Shown: positions 24,395 through 36,283, counted from the first letter of the stretch. The stretch is DNA of 64,000 nt from Certhia americana (GCA_018697195.1 CM031858.1:74955001-75019000), one strand, 5' to 3'. A program made the numbers and translations. Notes: a model not told the origin generated them from the sequence alone.

Positions 24395-25400
24395 GTCATG
24401 ACCTGCCTAGTGGATAAAGAAAAGGTAGTGGATTTAGTCTACCTGATAAATGGAGTTACATGCAGCTGGCTACCAGTCAAAAATGGTGTTCCTCAGGGCT
24501 CAGTATTGTGTCCAGTTGATGATCTGGCTGATGGGATTGAGCACATCCATGCAGGATGGCACTAAATTGGTGGGGTTGTTAATCTGCTGTAAAGTAGGAG
24601 GGCTCTGCAGAGGGATATGGACATGCTGGATTAATGGTCCAAGGCCAACTGTATTCCCTTTTCAATAGGGAAAGTGCCAGGTCCCACACTTGATTCACAG
24701 TGCCCCATGCAACACTAGAGGTTGGGGGCAGAGTGTCTGGAAAGTGGCCAAGCAGAAGAGAATCTGGGGCGCTGGTCAACAGCTGACTGAACATGATCCA
24801 GCAAGTGGCCAGGTGGCCAGGAAGGTCAAAGGCATCCTGGCCTGTGTCAGCAGCAAGGCCAGCAGCACCAGGGCAATCATTGTCCCCATGTTCCCAGTGT
24901 CGCTGAAGCTGTACCTCAAGTCCTATTTCCAATTCTGAGCCCCCCACCAAAAGAAGGACATTGAGGCTGGAGCATGTCCAGAGAAGGTGAATGGACCTGA
25001 TGAAGGATCTGCAGAGGAAGTCCTGCGAGGAGCAGTTGAGGGAGCTGAGATTGTTCAGCCTGGAGTAAAAGAGGCCCAGGGGAGAGCCTATCACTCTTTA
25101 CAGCTACCTGAAAGGAGGCTGCAGCCACGTGGGAGTTGGCCATTTTTCACAGGCAGCTGGCAACAGGACAAGAGGAAATGGTACCAAGATGTGCCAGGGG
25201 GAGGTTCAGACTGGACATCTGGGAAAATTTCTTCACTGGAAGGGTGGTTAAGCATTGGAACAGGCTTTCTGAGGTAATGGTAGAGCCAACATCACTGGAG
25301 GTGTTCAAGACTGGTGATGGCACTTATTGCTATGGATTAGTTGACATTATGGTGTTGACATTGAAAGTCTTTTCTAAATTTTAAGATTCTATAATTGTTT
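24395..25400 (+). mobile_element. CR1 LINE, 5'-truncated, RT end to 3' terminus
   Basis: A + strand CR1 copy covering the last part of ORF2 and the 3' UTR. The translated piece NGVPQGSVLCPVDDLADGIE contains the reverse transcriptase PQGSVLGP motif, with the usual following LFNIFIN-like residues deleted. The order of later landmarks is as in bird CR1: 'gggctctgcagagggatatg', 'ctgaacatgatccagcaagt', 'ggacattgaggctggagc', 'gacaagaggaaatggtacca', 'atttcttcactggaagggtg' and 'actggaggtgttcaagactg'. It closes with a degenerate 'agattctataattg' tail. An internal deletion is also seen near 24440, where the sequence jumps from 'gatttagtctacct' to the region just before the PQG motif. Frames are broken, so it is inactive. 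Long open frames on either strand here are shadows of this element. Confidence 0.9.
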
Positions 25401-26177
25401 GATTTGGTTTTATTTATAAGTAAAAATGATCCATCTTTATTGATTTCTTCTGGGTTTTATTACTGAAAAAAAAGTCATTGATCACTCTTGATACAAAGAT
25501 ACCTTATACAAGTACAAAACATAGGTAACTCAGTTTACTGACCAGATCCAATCTGTTTTTCTTCAAACTGTTCGGGTTGCAGCTGAGTCCTGTCTTTCCA
25601 TCCCTTCTTTTCACATCATTCTGCTTTTCCAACTGTGAGTGGCCTTTCAGCAGAGAGGGGTAGAATTGTACTTATTAAAGGCTAGAAGTAATGGAAAACT
25701 GCCATATGGTGATGATATTCCCATTACATATATCAAGTTACTGTGCACATGTCGCTTCATGCATGCATTTTGCATAGATTGAAAAAGAAATTATGGTGAT
25801 AACTTGCAACTCTCTGAAGTATTTCTTCAGCAGTTAGAATTGTCTTAGCTCATTTTCAGCTGACAACATCTTACTTAAGGGTCTAGAGGCAATCCCAACA
25901 TTCCCTATGAATTTTCTTAGCTCATCATACATTGCTTCTATTGTCAACTTTTGTGCTTACCCTTGGAAAGTACCTATCCTCCTAATGAGATGCATACAAG
26001 AAGTATCCTTAAAATTGTCAAATTCCAACTTGACACCCTTAAAAATGTGAAATAAAGCATTTGATGTTTTAAACTTGGAAATAATATGTCAGTCCAGAGC
26101 CTTGTGCATGATAGGCATTATTACCTTGACTACTAGGACTGCCCCACATTTTATTGGCTACTTTCCCACTTTCTCTT

Positions 26178-26184
26178 TATATAC

Positions 26185-26215
<31 letters not shown>

Positions 26216-26300
26216 AATTATATTTATTATATTATAATATATATCCATATATATGATAATATAAATATATTATATATTTATCATATAATTTATATAGATA
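26178..26300. repeat. AT-dinucleotide and palindromic AT-rich tract
   Basis: About 120 bases almost entirely A and T, starting as (TA)n and continuing into imperfect palindromes of TATA/ATAT units. It is capable of hairpin or cruciform formation. The Tyr/Ile-rich frame over it is composition only. Confidence 0.9.
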
Positions 26301-28568
26301 AAAAATATCATTTTTGCACTATTCAACAACGACATCAGGTAGCTGTACCTGATAGGTGATTAACACTTTTTTTTGGTGCATTCTGTGTTGTATGTCTTTG
26401 ATAAATGAATAAGTGGACCAGAAGAGTGCTTAAGGTGGTGAATTAAAGCACACAGCTCCAGCTACCACAATAAGAACATTCTTTTAAACACTTGGCTGCA
26501 GCTTTTTTTTACACAATACCTTTACCCAAGTTTACTCATGATCTGGAACCCTGTGAGCATATTCTTGTTTGGATTTTGGGCAGGAATAGCTTGTACTGCT
26601 CTTTCTCCCTCAGAACTGCCTACTCCTTTAGCATGTCTGCTTTTAGTTTCACTCTGGATAAGATGGCCAGACACAAACGGAAATCAGAACTCAATGAGTT
26701 TCAGTTTCTTAGTTGTTTATTTTGAGTTTTGGTTTGTTGGTTTTGGGTTTTTTAACACAGACCTCATAATTTGAAGTATATTGTGATTTAATTTCATTGC
26801 ACAAATGGAAGAGATAAATACTTTTTTGTGTGTTAAATGAGTCTAAATGAGTTTGAGAAGATGTTAACCTTTCAGGAAAATTACAGTGATAATGAACATA
26901 GGAAAGATATCAACATAAATATCTTCATTGTGTTATCGAGACAGGCAAGGTACATAATTGTTTGGTGTGTAGTTTTCTCCTGTCTGATGATATCAAATAT
27001 GTATTTATGAGAGCCTTTTAAACTCACAGGTAGAACAAACAAGAAGCTTGATCCACACCACCAATGTTTATTTATGTAAAACTATTGAAATTGTTGCCTG
27101 GCAAATAGGGCAATGGATCATGGCTAAAAAACACATGTGAATCCATTTAGTAGCTTCCTGACACCAAAACCAGAGATTTTATTCTTCAAAAGGTTCTCTT
27201 GTGCATTTCCTGGAATTCTGCAACATTTTGACACCTCCTACGTGCCAACTCTGACACTTAAACCTGACTGTTGAGGAATGGAACAGAGTAAATTAACCGC
27301 AGCAACCCAGCAGAACCCTTTTTTTTCTGTTTCTTATTTGAATCAGAAAAGAAAAAAAATCATAGGATCAATAGAAAAATTGGAAAGGAAGCAAGCAAAA
27401 GCAAATGTGCTTTGCTTTTGCTGGAAGGCAACTTTAATGGCCACAAGCTTGTATCTGAGAACAGTTATATGAAGATTAAAATGAACTCAGGACCTGATCT
27501 GGTAGCTCACATAAGATGTAATATGCAATGCAAAAATACCCAGTTAATGTTTGAGATGTGTGTAATAGAATGAGACTTGGAGGAGAAGCTGGCTCTTCAA
27601 GAGGAATTTCAAAGTGAGTCTTGAGTTTGGTGTATGTTTTTCAGTATTTAATTTTTCTCTCCAAGTGTAGATAAAGAAGAACTTTGCAGAAATATTTAAG
27701 CATGAAGAAACTAGGTGGGTCGAAATTGCAACAGAAAAGGTGGCAGACAGGATTAGAATGCTCTGACTTAGACCAAGGTCCATCAGAACAATCAAGAGAA
27801 ATTTTTGGATGGCTAATCTGTCTGCATCAACCATTAGAAAACAAATAATTACCTCTTTTAAGTCAGGCAGGGACAACTCTCATTTTGCTATGTAGAAAAG
27901 TAGCATGTTAGCTATTTTGGAGTCAATTTATTTAAGATATCGCTTAATGAACCACTATATTTCATTTTTAAACTCTGCTTTTATATGTGCACATTCACAG
28001 TATTTCAGGGGTGTTATGCTTGTATGTACAAGATATGCAAGAGAGATGTACAAGTTGAAATACTTTGCTGTATATATATTTTTTGTGTTGATGGCACAAT
28101 TCCTTTCGAGGCTACTATTTTTGGTCTAATGCACTTTCTTTTCCACTCCACTGACTGCAGGTCTTTGCAAAACCATACCACTCCTTCCTATGCAGTGTAG
28201 ATTCAAGAATAGTAGTGAGATTATTATATGGCAAAGAGCCTTCCATTTTTCACTTAAATCCAGTCGTTTAAAATTAGAAGCATCTAAATATTTCCTTGAA
28301 GCATTAATCTGAATAGGAGCAGTATATATAATTAAAACAGTCAAAAGAGTTTTGAATTTTCCTGTGATTGATACACATTATTTAAATAAGAAGGGTAATT
28401 TTAATTTCCCTATTAAATATATGTAATCTTTAAAACAATTTGATACTTTAGTTTACTTGTTTGAGGCTAAGAGTGTGAGAGTATCCTCTATTGGGCTATT
28501 CTTTGAAATTATATCTTAGATGTGATTTTTGCTTAACCTTAAATTACCACATATCAGGATTAATTCTG

Positions 28569-28636
28569 CTAAAGCTAAAAACAAAAAACAAAAAACAAAC
28601 AAAAAAACAAACAAAAGAAACAAAAACAAAAAAAGA
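28569..28636. repeat. A/C low-complexity tract (CAAAA-like)
   Basis: Runs of A broken by single C, roughly (CAAA)n, with no coding content. Confidence 0.85.
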
Positions 28637-29565
28637 GTAGTCAGTTTCTTGTTTCTTTCAGTTTGTCCTACTCATTTCATTCTTGTGAACTAAGTCTGGA
28701 ATTTTCTTCTTCACCAAGGTTTTTCTATCACTGTACAAAGCAATCTGTAGAACTACAAGTCTGAAGATTTCCCTTGACTTATAATTTTCGGCAATAAGTG
28801 CACGTTATTCTGACCAACAAGCAAATAAATAAGAGAAGGAGGGTTACAGAACAAAGTAAGGTGTAAATACTTGCAATTTGATTTTCAAGTCCCATTTAAA
28901 GGAAAAAATAATGTTAAAATCAGATTCCAGATTAATCCATCTTCAGTTTTCCAGTGCTATTGAGAATTGAAAAAGATGGCAAATTTTTAAAGTTGTGCGT
29001 CTACAAACACATTTAGAAACAAGAAATTCTACTAGAAGAACAAAATGAATATATAGCCCTCAAAAGGGTTAGAACACTGTTCTACCCATGAAGATCACAT
29101 CACATCAAATAATATTTGGTCAGACTCTAAACAGAATAATATTGACCTAGAATTGATATGAAGAAGGCCACAGCTTTTCATCAGGCAAAATCCTGGGAAA
29201 TACTGCATATTTACATTTTTTAATTGTGAATAATAATAAATGGAACAAACAGTCAAATAAGCCAAATATCAAAACAAAACACCACTAAAATTTGAGTTTT
29301 CATTTGCATTAGGTTTTTAATTTTGACACACTGTAGTTTACAAATGGTTTCCATGTACTTTGGCCCATTCAATATATAGGGAGGTAGGGACTGTAAAAAT
29401 AAAATACTAAAGGGATTATCCAGATAGTGAAAACCTTTTGCTGTCAACCTTAATGAATGACTATAATCTCTCTCACATGCCTGCTCTTCACAAAAAGACA
29501 TTAAATGGGAAAATTAAAAAGAACAATTATTTATAGGAACTGCTTGATTGCATGATGATCAATGA

Positions 29566-29566
29566 C

Positions 29567-29600
<34 letters not shown>

Positions 29601-29619
29601 GAAAGAAAGAAAGAAAGAA

Positions 29620-29667
<48 letters not shown>

Positions 29668-29668
29668 G
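29566..29668. repeat. (GAAA)n tetranucleotide microsatellite
   Basis: About 103 bases of uninterrupted purine with GAAA as the unit, containing phase slips near 29600 and 29620 (extra G or A). The minus-strand frame of repeating Phe/Leu/Ser is a composition artefact. Long mirror-symmetric purine tracts can form triplex structures and are often length-variable. Confidence 0.95.
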
Positions 29669-30795
29669 GGCCTCTACCTTAGACATAGGGTAGAAATATG
29701 ACAATTCCTGATCAAATGAGAGTTCTCTATGTTTTTCCACCCTTCCAGAGACATTTACTTTAAAGTCATAATTTTTCCTCTCTTTCTGCCTCCATTCTAC
29801 ACTCCCTGCACCATCGAGGAGAGAAGGAGCAAGCTCACAGAATTGATTAGTCTGCCACATGTTCATGGGGTAGCTCCAGGTGACATTACACACACTGCAG
29901 GAATACAGATATCTTAAGGCAGTTCTGCACCAGTTCTGTCACAATAAGATAAATGTAACAGTACTGCCCCTAGGGTTTGTACGTATTTCATGGTACCTGA
30001 ATGATTAATATCAGTTGATTAGCTAGCACAAAGCATTCTAAGTAAAATGTAAGAGAAAAAGTAGGCTAAGCTTGTACCTTACTTAGGATCATCTCAGCGT
30101 CTCTTTAAAATTAGATTCATTTATTATCTTCTAAGGCAGTTTCTGCAACTATCCATTCATAGAATCTCCACTATCCCTTGTCTGACAAAAATATATTTCA
30201 CACAATTTGCCAGCGTCAGAATATTAGTATATATGAGTGGGAAGATTACACTTTCCTTAGTATTATTACAAAAAATCATATTTTAGATTAAAAATCAAAT
30301 ATTCACTGACTTAATCTCCACAGTACTGTCAGGTAGTTCTCAATTACCTGTAAGCACTTTTCAATACATCTTTATATTCTGTCAACCTGCAGAATTATGA
30401 AATATGAAGTCAGGACAAAATATTACTTACTCTTACTCTGTGTAGGATATATCACCTCTTCAGTGCATGTTCAAAAATTTTACATCAAGGAAATCCTTTG
30501 AATTGACAGTCCATGTTTAAATTGTCTTTTTAGAAGGTGTTGGATGAGCAACAGCTACTAAAGTTAAGCTAAATACATGACACCTGAACAGGTGCCAAAG
30601 TCTTTTTAGCAGCCATCTTCTAGGGAAAGGACTGCCCAAGGCCAAAGGTGCTGCTTCAGGAAGGTTATCCATTACCTTGGCTTCTGGATAAGCATCACTG
30701 GAGGGCTATCCAAACTGGTAAAATATGGCACGTTGTCCATAAAAATTGCCACCAATCAAAAAAATTTGATTAGGTGCTAGTTAGGGTGCTTCTCT

Positions 30796-31185
30796 CTGCT
30801 GGGTATTTTGAGATTGCCTAGCTTGGAGAAAAGGAGCATGAAGGCTGACATCAGTGCTCTCTACAGTTTCCTGAGGTGGGGAAATCGAGAGGAAGGAAGG
30901 TACTGATCTCTTCTCCTTGATCTTGATAGGGTGTGCAGGAGAAAACATGCACCAGGGGACATTCAGACTGGATATTTAAAAGCATTTCTTTATCATGAGG
31001 GTGGTCAAACACTTGAAGACTTTCTAAAGATGTGGTTGATGCACCAAGCTTGCCAATTTTTAAGACATATGTGGAAACTCAATAACATGCTTTAGCTTAT
31101 GGTCAGCCCTGAAGTGGTAAGGAAGTTTGACTAGATGATAGTTGTAGGTTCCTTCCAATTGAAATAATCTATTCTATTCTAGTAC
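30796..31185 (+). mobile_element. CR1 LINE 3'-end fragment
   Basis: A + strand CR1 3' part. Landmarks in order are 'cctagcttggagaaaaggag' and 'ctctctacagtttcctgag', then 'acatgcaccaggggacattc'. These are followed by 'gactggatatttaaaagcat' and 'catgagggtggtcaaacact', and finally 'gactagatgatagttgtagg'. It ends in ATTCTAT-like units near 31165-31180. It is moderately diverged and 5'-truncated. It sits about 130 bases upstream of a second CR1 copy in the same orientation, so these are probably two insertions, because the 3' terminus here is complete. Confidence 0.85.
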
Positions 31186-31312
31186 TACAGTTTTCACATT
31201 CCATAATTCTTTTCATGTTTTTATCATTAAAATCTAGAAAGATTCTAAAAGTAGGTATTTACGCTATTTAAAGTCAGGATATTACAAGTTCCTTCATGTC
31301 TGTGAAGTATTT

Positions 31313-31832
31313 TTGGGTAATGGATGTCCAGTTATGGGAATCACCTTCCTCAAAGGATAGAGGGATGTGTTGCTAGTGAGGCCTCTCAGCCTACTGCTCT
31401 GAATTGTGCTGGGTACACTGGAGCACACTTGACATCTTACGTCAAGGGTCAAGGGGCTCATGGAGTAATAGGAACCAACAGGGAAATACTGGTGAAATAC
31501 CTCAATGGAGTTAAGGTGCATTCCTTTAAGAAGGTGGCAGCTGAAGTGCCTCCAGAGTTACGCATGCAGCACTGTCAGCAAACAGGAGTTGGAAGCCACT
31601 GTGCTGCTAGAAAGCTATGACCTAGTTACCATAATTGAAACTTGATGTTATGAATACAAAGATGAGAGTCTGGCTATCAGTGGCTACAGGCTGTTCAGAA
31701 GGGACAGAAGAGGAAGGAAAGGTAGAGGGGTTGTCATCTACATGAAGAAATGAACAGAAATACAAAAAGCTATCTCTGAAGAACAGCTGTGAGCAGTTTG
31801 AAGGCTTATTAGGAAGAAAGAGAGACTGAGGC
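31313..31832 (+). mobile_element. CR1 LINE, part 1 (start of ORF2 endonuclease)
   Basis: First segment of a CR1 copy that is interrupted by an LTR at 31833. From about 31530 it matches the start of CR1 ORF2: 'gtggcagctgaagtgcctcc', 'cagcaaacaggagttggaag', 'gaaagctatgacctagttac', 'ggctacaggctgttcagaag' and 'atctctgaagaacagctgtg'. In CR1 this codes for the apurinic-type endonuclease. The element continues without loss at 32307. Confidence 0.85.
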
Positions 31833-32306
31833 TGATTGCCTTAGGTTTTAGCTGTTACATTTTGTTAGACTCTGTTCTGTTTCAGTGAGTAGTTTTAGGC
31901 TTCATATTAAGTGCTACTAAGCTCTCTTCTTAGTGCTACTAAGCTCTCTTCTCAGTGTAGACAGACAAAACAATTCCTTCTCTAGTTTGGCATCAAGGAC
32001 AACTTTCAGGCCCAGGAACGAAAACAAGAGTGAAGTGAGAAGAAAAAACAAGGAGGATGAAGCTTCATAAACTGAAGCTATGGTTGGACAATTGATTCTA
32101 ATATGCTAATGGACCAGAACTTCTAAAAATGTGAGACCTCATGACCTGGGGGGCCATTTTTGTGACCACTTTGGGTGCATTTTGGGTGTGGTCCATCTGG
32201 ACTCTTATGTGACCCAAGTGTACCCATTGAGACCTTTTAATAAATACCTACTTTATCCTTTTGCCCTGTCTAGTCTCTGTTCCAGGTCAGCCTCAAGAAG
32301 GCATCA
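31833..32306 (+). mobile_element. Solo ERV LTR inserted in CR1
   Basis: 474-bp element with TG...CA ends (TGATTGCC... to ...GGCATCA), flanked by the 4-bp direct duplication AGGC at 31829-31832 and 32307-32310. The CR1 reading resumes immediately after, which proves insertion. AATAAA at 32239-32244 fits the LTR R region and gives + orientation. No internal retroviral genes are present, so it is a solo LTR left by recombination. It carries an internal 22-bp tandem duplication at 31910-31953. The family name is not assigned; a 4-bp duplication is typical of gamma-type (ERV1) integration. Confidence 0.85.
31910..31953 (+). repeat. 22-bp tandem duplication in LTR
   Basis: Two adjacent copies of a unit beginning agtgctactaagctctctt, at 31910-31931 and 31932-31953, differing at the last base. 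U3 regions of LTRs often carry such repeats. Confidence 0.9.
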
Positions 32307-32811
32307 AGGCAAGAAAGGAAACATTGTTCATGTCTACTAAAGGCCACCTGGAAGAAAAGCCATTAACAAGGCCTTCCTGATCCAGCTGTAGGAGGCTTTA
32401 CATTCACAGCCTCTTGTCCTGGTGAGGGACTTCAGCCATCCTGACACCTGCTAATACCTGGAAAATAGCACAATAAGCTGTAGGCAATCCAAAGAGATTC
32501 CTGAAGTGAATTGAAGATAACTTCTTAGGCCAGGTAGTAGACAACTCTACAAGAGTGGATGCAATGCTGGACCTGATGGTCACCAATGCAAGTTGATCAA
32601 TGACATCAAGATTTGAGGGAGCTTGAGCTGCAGTGATCATGCACTGTCAGAATTCACAGACCTGTGAGTTATAGGGTGGGAAAAGGGTAAAGTCAGGACC
32701 CTGAATTTTAGGAAAGCAAACTTCCAGCTGTTCAAAGAGTTGGTCAGTAGGACTCTCAGGGAAACTGCGCTGAGAGACTAGGGAGAAGAAAAGGAGATGG
32801 CAGATATTTAA
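32307..32811 (+). mobile_element. CR1 LINE, part 2 (ORF2 endonuclease end)
   Basis: Continuation of the CR1 at 31313. Landmarks are 'catgtctactaaaggccacc', 'cttgtcctggtgagggactt', 'tgctggacctgatggtcacc', 'cagtgatcatgcactgtcag' and 'ccctgaattttaggaaagca'. The segment corresponds to the C-terminal half of the endonuclease and its linker to the reverse transcriptase. Interrupted again at 32812 by a second LTR. Confidence 0.88.
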
Positions 32812-33505
32812 GTCTCGGATTTATAAAAAATATATTTTTGTTTTTGTCTTTGCTGATTGGCTGTTTACTGCTGACCCCAGAATGTATAATTTTGTTTTCC
32901 CCAGCCAGAGATCTTGAACAAGAGGCTGCAAGGCTTTTCTTCTTATGTTTTCTTCATAGTTTATTATTTCTTATCATTACATTCTCTTCCTGACCTGCAG
33001 AGTTCTTCATTGAAGGTCAGTTCAAGGCACACTCCCGAAAAACAAATGACCCTATGCTAAAATGCCTAATTCTACAAAATGCTCCCACCCTCGGGGTGGC
33101 ATGGATATTTATTCTACAATCCATGTAATCAGTATTTATAATACTTCTCCAATAACTATTATTTTTGTTAGAAGGTTAGACTCTATTCTAAGCCAACTAT
33201 AATGTGTCACCTCACTGCAGAAGATGGAGGCAGATGAGGAAGAAGAAGAAACCCAAAAGCCATGTGCTTCCTCCATCTTGCCTTCACCTACTTACCATCC
33301 TAAAACACCATATATCTAAAATTCTCACCCTGTGATAAAACTACACACTATTCTACCATCTAATACACACTCTTGAAAACTCTGCTTCATTCCAGAGCCT
33401 AAAAGCCCTTTTTCCATGAACTAAGGTTAAAAACACTGTTTGTCAGAGATTCTAAAATCTCTCAAACATGCAAAGAAATATTTCTCATATTTCCAGACTC
33501 TGACA
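32812..33505 (-). mobile_element. Second solo ERV LTR inserted in CR1
   Basis: About 694-bp insertion in the CR1, flanked by TTTAA at 32807-32811 and 33506-33510 (TTTAAG if one more base is counted). Read on the minus strand it begins TGTCAGAG and ends CCGAGAC, so the expected final A is missing. A minus-strand TATA-like TATAAATA (33133-33140) and AATAAA (33108-33113) support the orientation. No coding region is present. It is unrelated in sequence to the LTR at 31833. Confidence 0.8.
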
Positions 33506-33955
33506 TTTAAGGATTCTTTCCATTGTGTGCAAGAGCTCCTGATGCCCAGGTGAAGGAAATCAGAAAAGAAGGCAAGACACCATCATGGCTAAATAAAACC
33601 AGGAAGTCCAAGGCACAGCTAGAACTCAGGAAATGACACAAATAATAATAATAATAAAGAATTCTACAGGTATGTCAGCCAGAAAATGAAGGTCAAAGAC
33701 AATGGACAAGGAGAAGGCTGAGGTACTCAATAACATTTTTGCCTTTGTCTTCATTGGCAACCTCTCTTCCCACATCTATTAAGTGGAAGGACCTCAGGCT
33801 GGACTGGAGACACAAAGGGATTTAAAAGACATATAGATGTGACACTCAGGGACATGGTTTAGTGGTGGACATGTGCTATTAGTGCTGGCTTAACTGTTGA
33901 ACATGATAATCTTAAAGATTTTCCAAGCTAAGCAAATCTATTGATCTAGGAAATT
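33506..33955 (+). mobile_element. CR1 LINE, part 3 (to 3' terminus, with RT deletion)
   Basis: End of the CR1 begun at 31313. Landmarks run from 'gtgcaagagctcctgatgcc' through 'caccatcatggctaaataaa' and 'aattctacaggtatgtcagc'. At about 33765-33815 most of the reverse transcriptase is missing and the sequence jumps to the 3' UTR ('gatttaaaagacatatagat', 'gggacatggtttagtggtgg'). The tail at 33935-33950 is a weak match to the ATTCTATG units. An (AAT)n tract lies at 33640-33657. The element is dead. Confidence 0.85.
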
Positions 33956-35820
33956 TTCTCACTGATGAAGAAATTTAGATGTGAAGTATATGTACCTAAA
34001 TATAGCATGGATCTTTAGACATGGAGCTTTTAAATTTTGTTGTATAGTAGGAATTCTTTCAAACTTTTCTTCACTTTACATAAAAATATGTCTTGTGCAT
34101 TTATGGACCAAAATTTTATATTTTATGTTTACAGTGTAGCAATACTATATGTATAAAATATAAATACATATCATATGTATGTAAGGACCAGATGCTAGGA
34201 CTGTATATTACAATGGCATCTTTGTACACTTTTCTTAATAATAAAATATTTTAATAATTATGGACACATTAATTATACATCTATAATAGAAATAATCTTG
34301 CTAATGATTAACACAATATTAATAACATATGTACAACATTTCTGTAATGGTTAACATATTTAAATAAGATATATAGAAGATGTTTAAATGATGGAAAGGT
34401 TGTATGAACTTTTCTGACTACATAGTAAGCTGTTACAATGAACACTGTATAGCACAGCATAGAGATGTTAGTGAGTATGTATAATAACAGAGAGCCATAC
34501 AGCATCCTTATAGTTGTTGAATATTTGTACTACAAGATAGCTTAGTCTTTATTAATTTTTAAATAATTTCCTTCATGCATGTTTTATTCATAATGATAAG
34601 AAAGTAATTTAACATTTTCTCCAGTCTCAAATACAGTTCTAACTTCTTTTCTATGAAAAAATAATATGGTAGAATATCCCTTTAATAAAAAAGAAAAGAA
34701 AAAAAAAAGGTTTTAATAATAATACAAAAAAAAAGAAAAAAAACAGGCTTTTAAAAACAAGACTCATGGAGAACAATGAATTAGAAGAAAATAAGAGCAA
34801 CAAAAATTGCAATTGCACAAAACCTTTTTTATTAAGTGTGAGCAATCCAAAAATAAAATGTTGAGAAACCTTTCACAGTAATATAATGCCTATTAGTTTA
34901 TTACAGATTAGAAGAATTTAGATTCCAGGTTTCTAAGAATTAAACCAATCTTTTGCATTAGTTCTTTGTAGAGAAGGATAATACAGTGTTAGTGCAAGAG
35001 TCTTCCCGATGACCTTATCCTCCCTGAATGGATGTGTAGGAGCTTGTTTCCTGTGCCTCTAGAGGCAAAATGGGTGATTGAATAATGAGTAAAGAATTAC
35101 AAGGCTTGTTGTTAAACAGATTTCTACAACAGACATCCTACACTTGTTTCTTTCTAAGGTTCCTTTTATAAAGGTGGGGAAAGAGGGATTCTACTAAGAA
35201 TAGCATATATCCTTCACTTAGTTTGGCCAAAACTCTTATTTGAACTGTATGCAGGGCATAAGCTTCCATTAAAAGCTATCCTCCAAAGGAACCCTTTTCT
35301 CCAGTGATTGTTTCCAAAACCAGATTGTTGATAGAAATACATTTATTTCCAATGCACAAATTCAACAAATATACAACGACATACTGAAATGAAATTACTT
35401 GAAAATTAAAGTGCAATCACCAGACGAGAATAAAATAGAGATATTCAGAATATCCTGAAGTATCTTATGAGTATACCTTCTTCAATAACATGTATGGAAC
35501 AGTTTGGCTTCATCATAATTATGATCAGAACCTATATAATGAATAAAAGCACAATCATTCTAAGCATCTTAATGATATTTTAAATTTTTATTTCCCTTTA
35601 TACCTAAACTCAGGCACAAAACTCAGGCTACAGAAATATTGAAGTTTTGAGACCTTTTTCTGACAGTCGAAGAAGAAAAGTGGGTGAGACTAGACAACAG
35701 TAGCACGTTTTAGCAACCTACCTCATTATTTATCGTTAAAAAGGCAAAAGGATGGTACCATAAAGTAGTAGACGTGAACTTTAGACTTCCAGTATTTGTA
35801 CAATGACACTTCCAGTGTTT
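33956..35820. other. Intergenic sequence, nothing recognised
   Basis: AT-rich, with an A-rich patch at 34686-34745 and TA-rich stretches near 34140. Short minus-strand frames over the A-rich patch are poly-Phe artefacts. Confidence 0.6.
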
Positions 35821-35825
35821 GTACT

Positions 35826-36278
35826 TGTCATGGTTCAAGGATGGCACTTTGCATCTTAGTGCCCCCTGCAATTGATGCTCTCCCAAACCAGATGCTGCTT
35901 GCACGTTTCCAACCTGTTCTCCTCTGCCTTCCTGCTCCAGGAATGGACTTGAGAACTGGAGGCTCTAAAATGTGAAAATTAGGGGTTGAGATAGGAACAA
36001 TTTACTGGAAACAGCAATGAGATAAGATAAAAAACAGTAACAGCAACAGTATTAAAAACAAAAGGTATAAGAGTAATAATCTATTTACATAGAAAAACTG
36101 ACAAAATACTGACTGGCTCTTCCCCACCACACCCTCCTTTCTTCCACCTGTACTTCGTCCCTTACTCCTGCCCCTTGCATCTTATCCCATGAGATGGCAT
36201 TAAATAATGTTTGGGTCTGACCATGCCTCCTTCCTGACTACTGAAAAAATTGACCCTATTCTGGCTGAAACTAGGACA
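35826..36278 (-). mobile_element. Solo ERV LTR with perfect target duplication
   Basis: 453-bp element starting TGTCATGG and ending ACTAGGACA, flanked by perfect 5-bp repeats GTACT at 35821-35825 and 36279-36283. On the minus strand it begins TGTCCTAGTTTCAGCCAGAA, the start of a well-known bird LTR group, and contains 'gtaaattgttcctatctc' near its 3' end. In other copies this segment carries the AATAAA signal, here changed to AGTAAA. No internal genes. A 5-bp duplication is typical of ERVL-like integration. Confidence 0.88.
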
Positions 36279-36283
36279 GTACT

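Larger units (their letters stand above)
25401..30795. other. Intergenic sequence, about 5.4 kb
   Basis: AT-rich, with no gene recognised. It contains an AT palindromic tract at 26178-26300, an A/C-rich tract at 28569-28636, and the (GAAA)n tract at 29566-29668. The 78-codon frame at 26538 and the others nearby have no domain. Confidence 0.6.

Noticed and set aside
24579..25094. 171-codon minus-strand frame
   Set aside because: It is the antisense of a CR1 LINE whose + strand landmarks are clear.
29566..29668. Regular spacing considered as a CRISPR-like or satellite array
   Set aside because: It is a simple tetranucleotide repeat without spacers.
29531..29893. Minus-strand frame with a Leu/Ser/Phe repeat
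   Set aside because: The repeat is the (GAAA)n microsatellite read in antisense.
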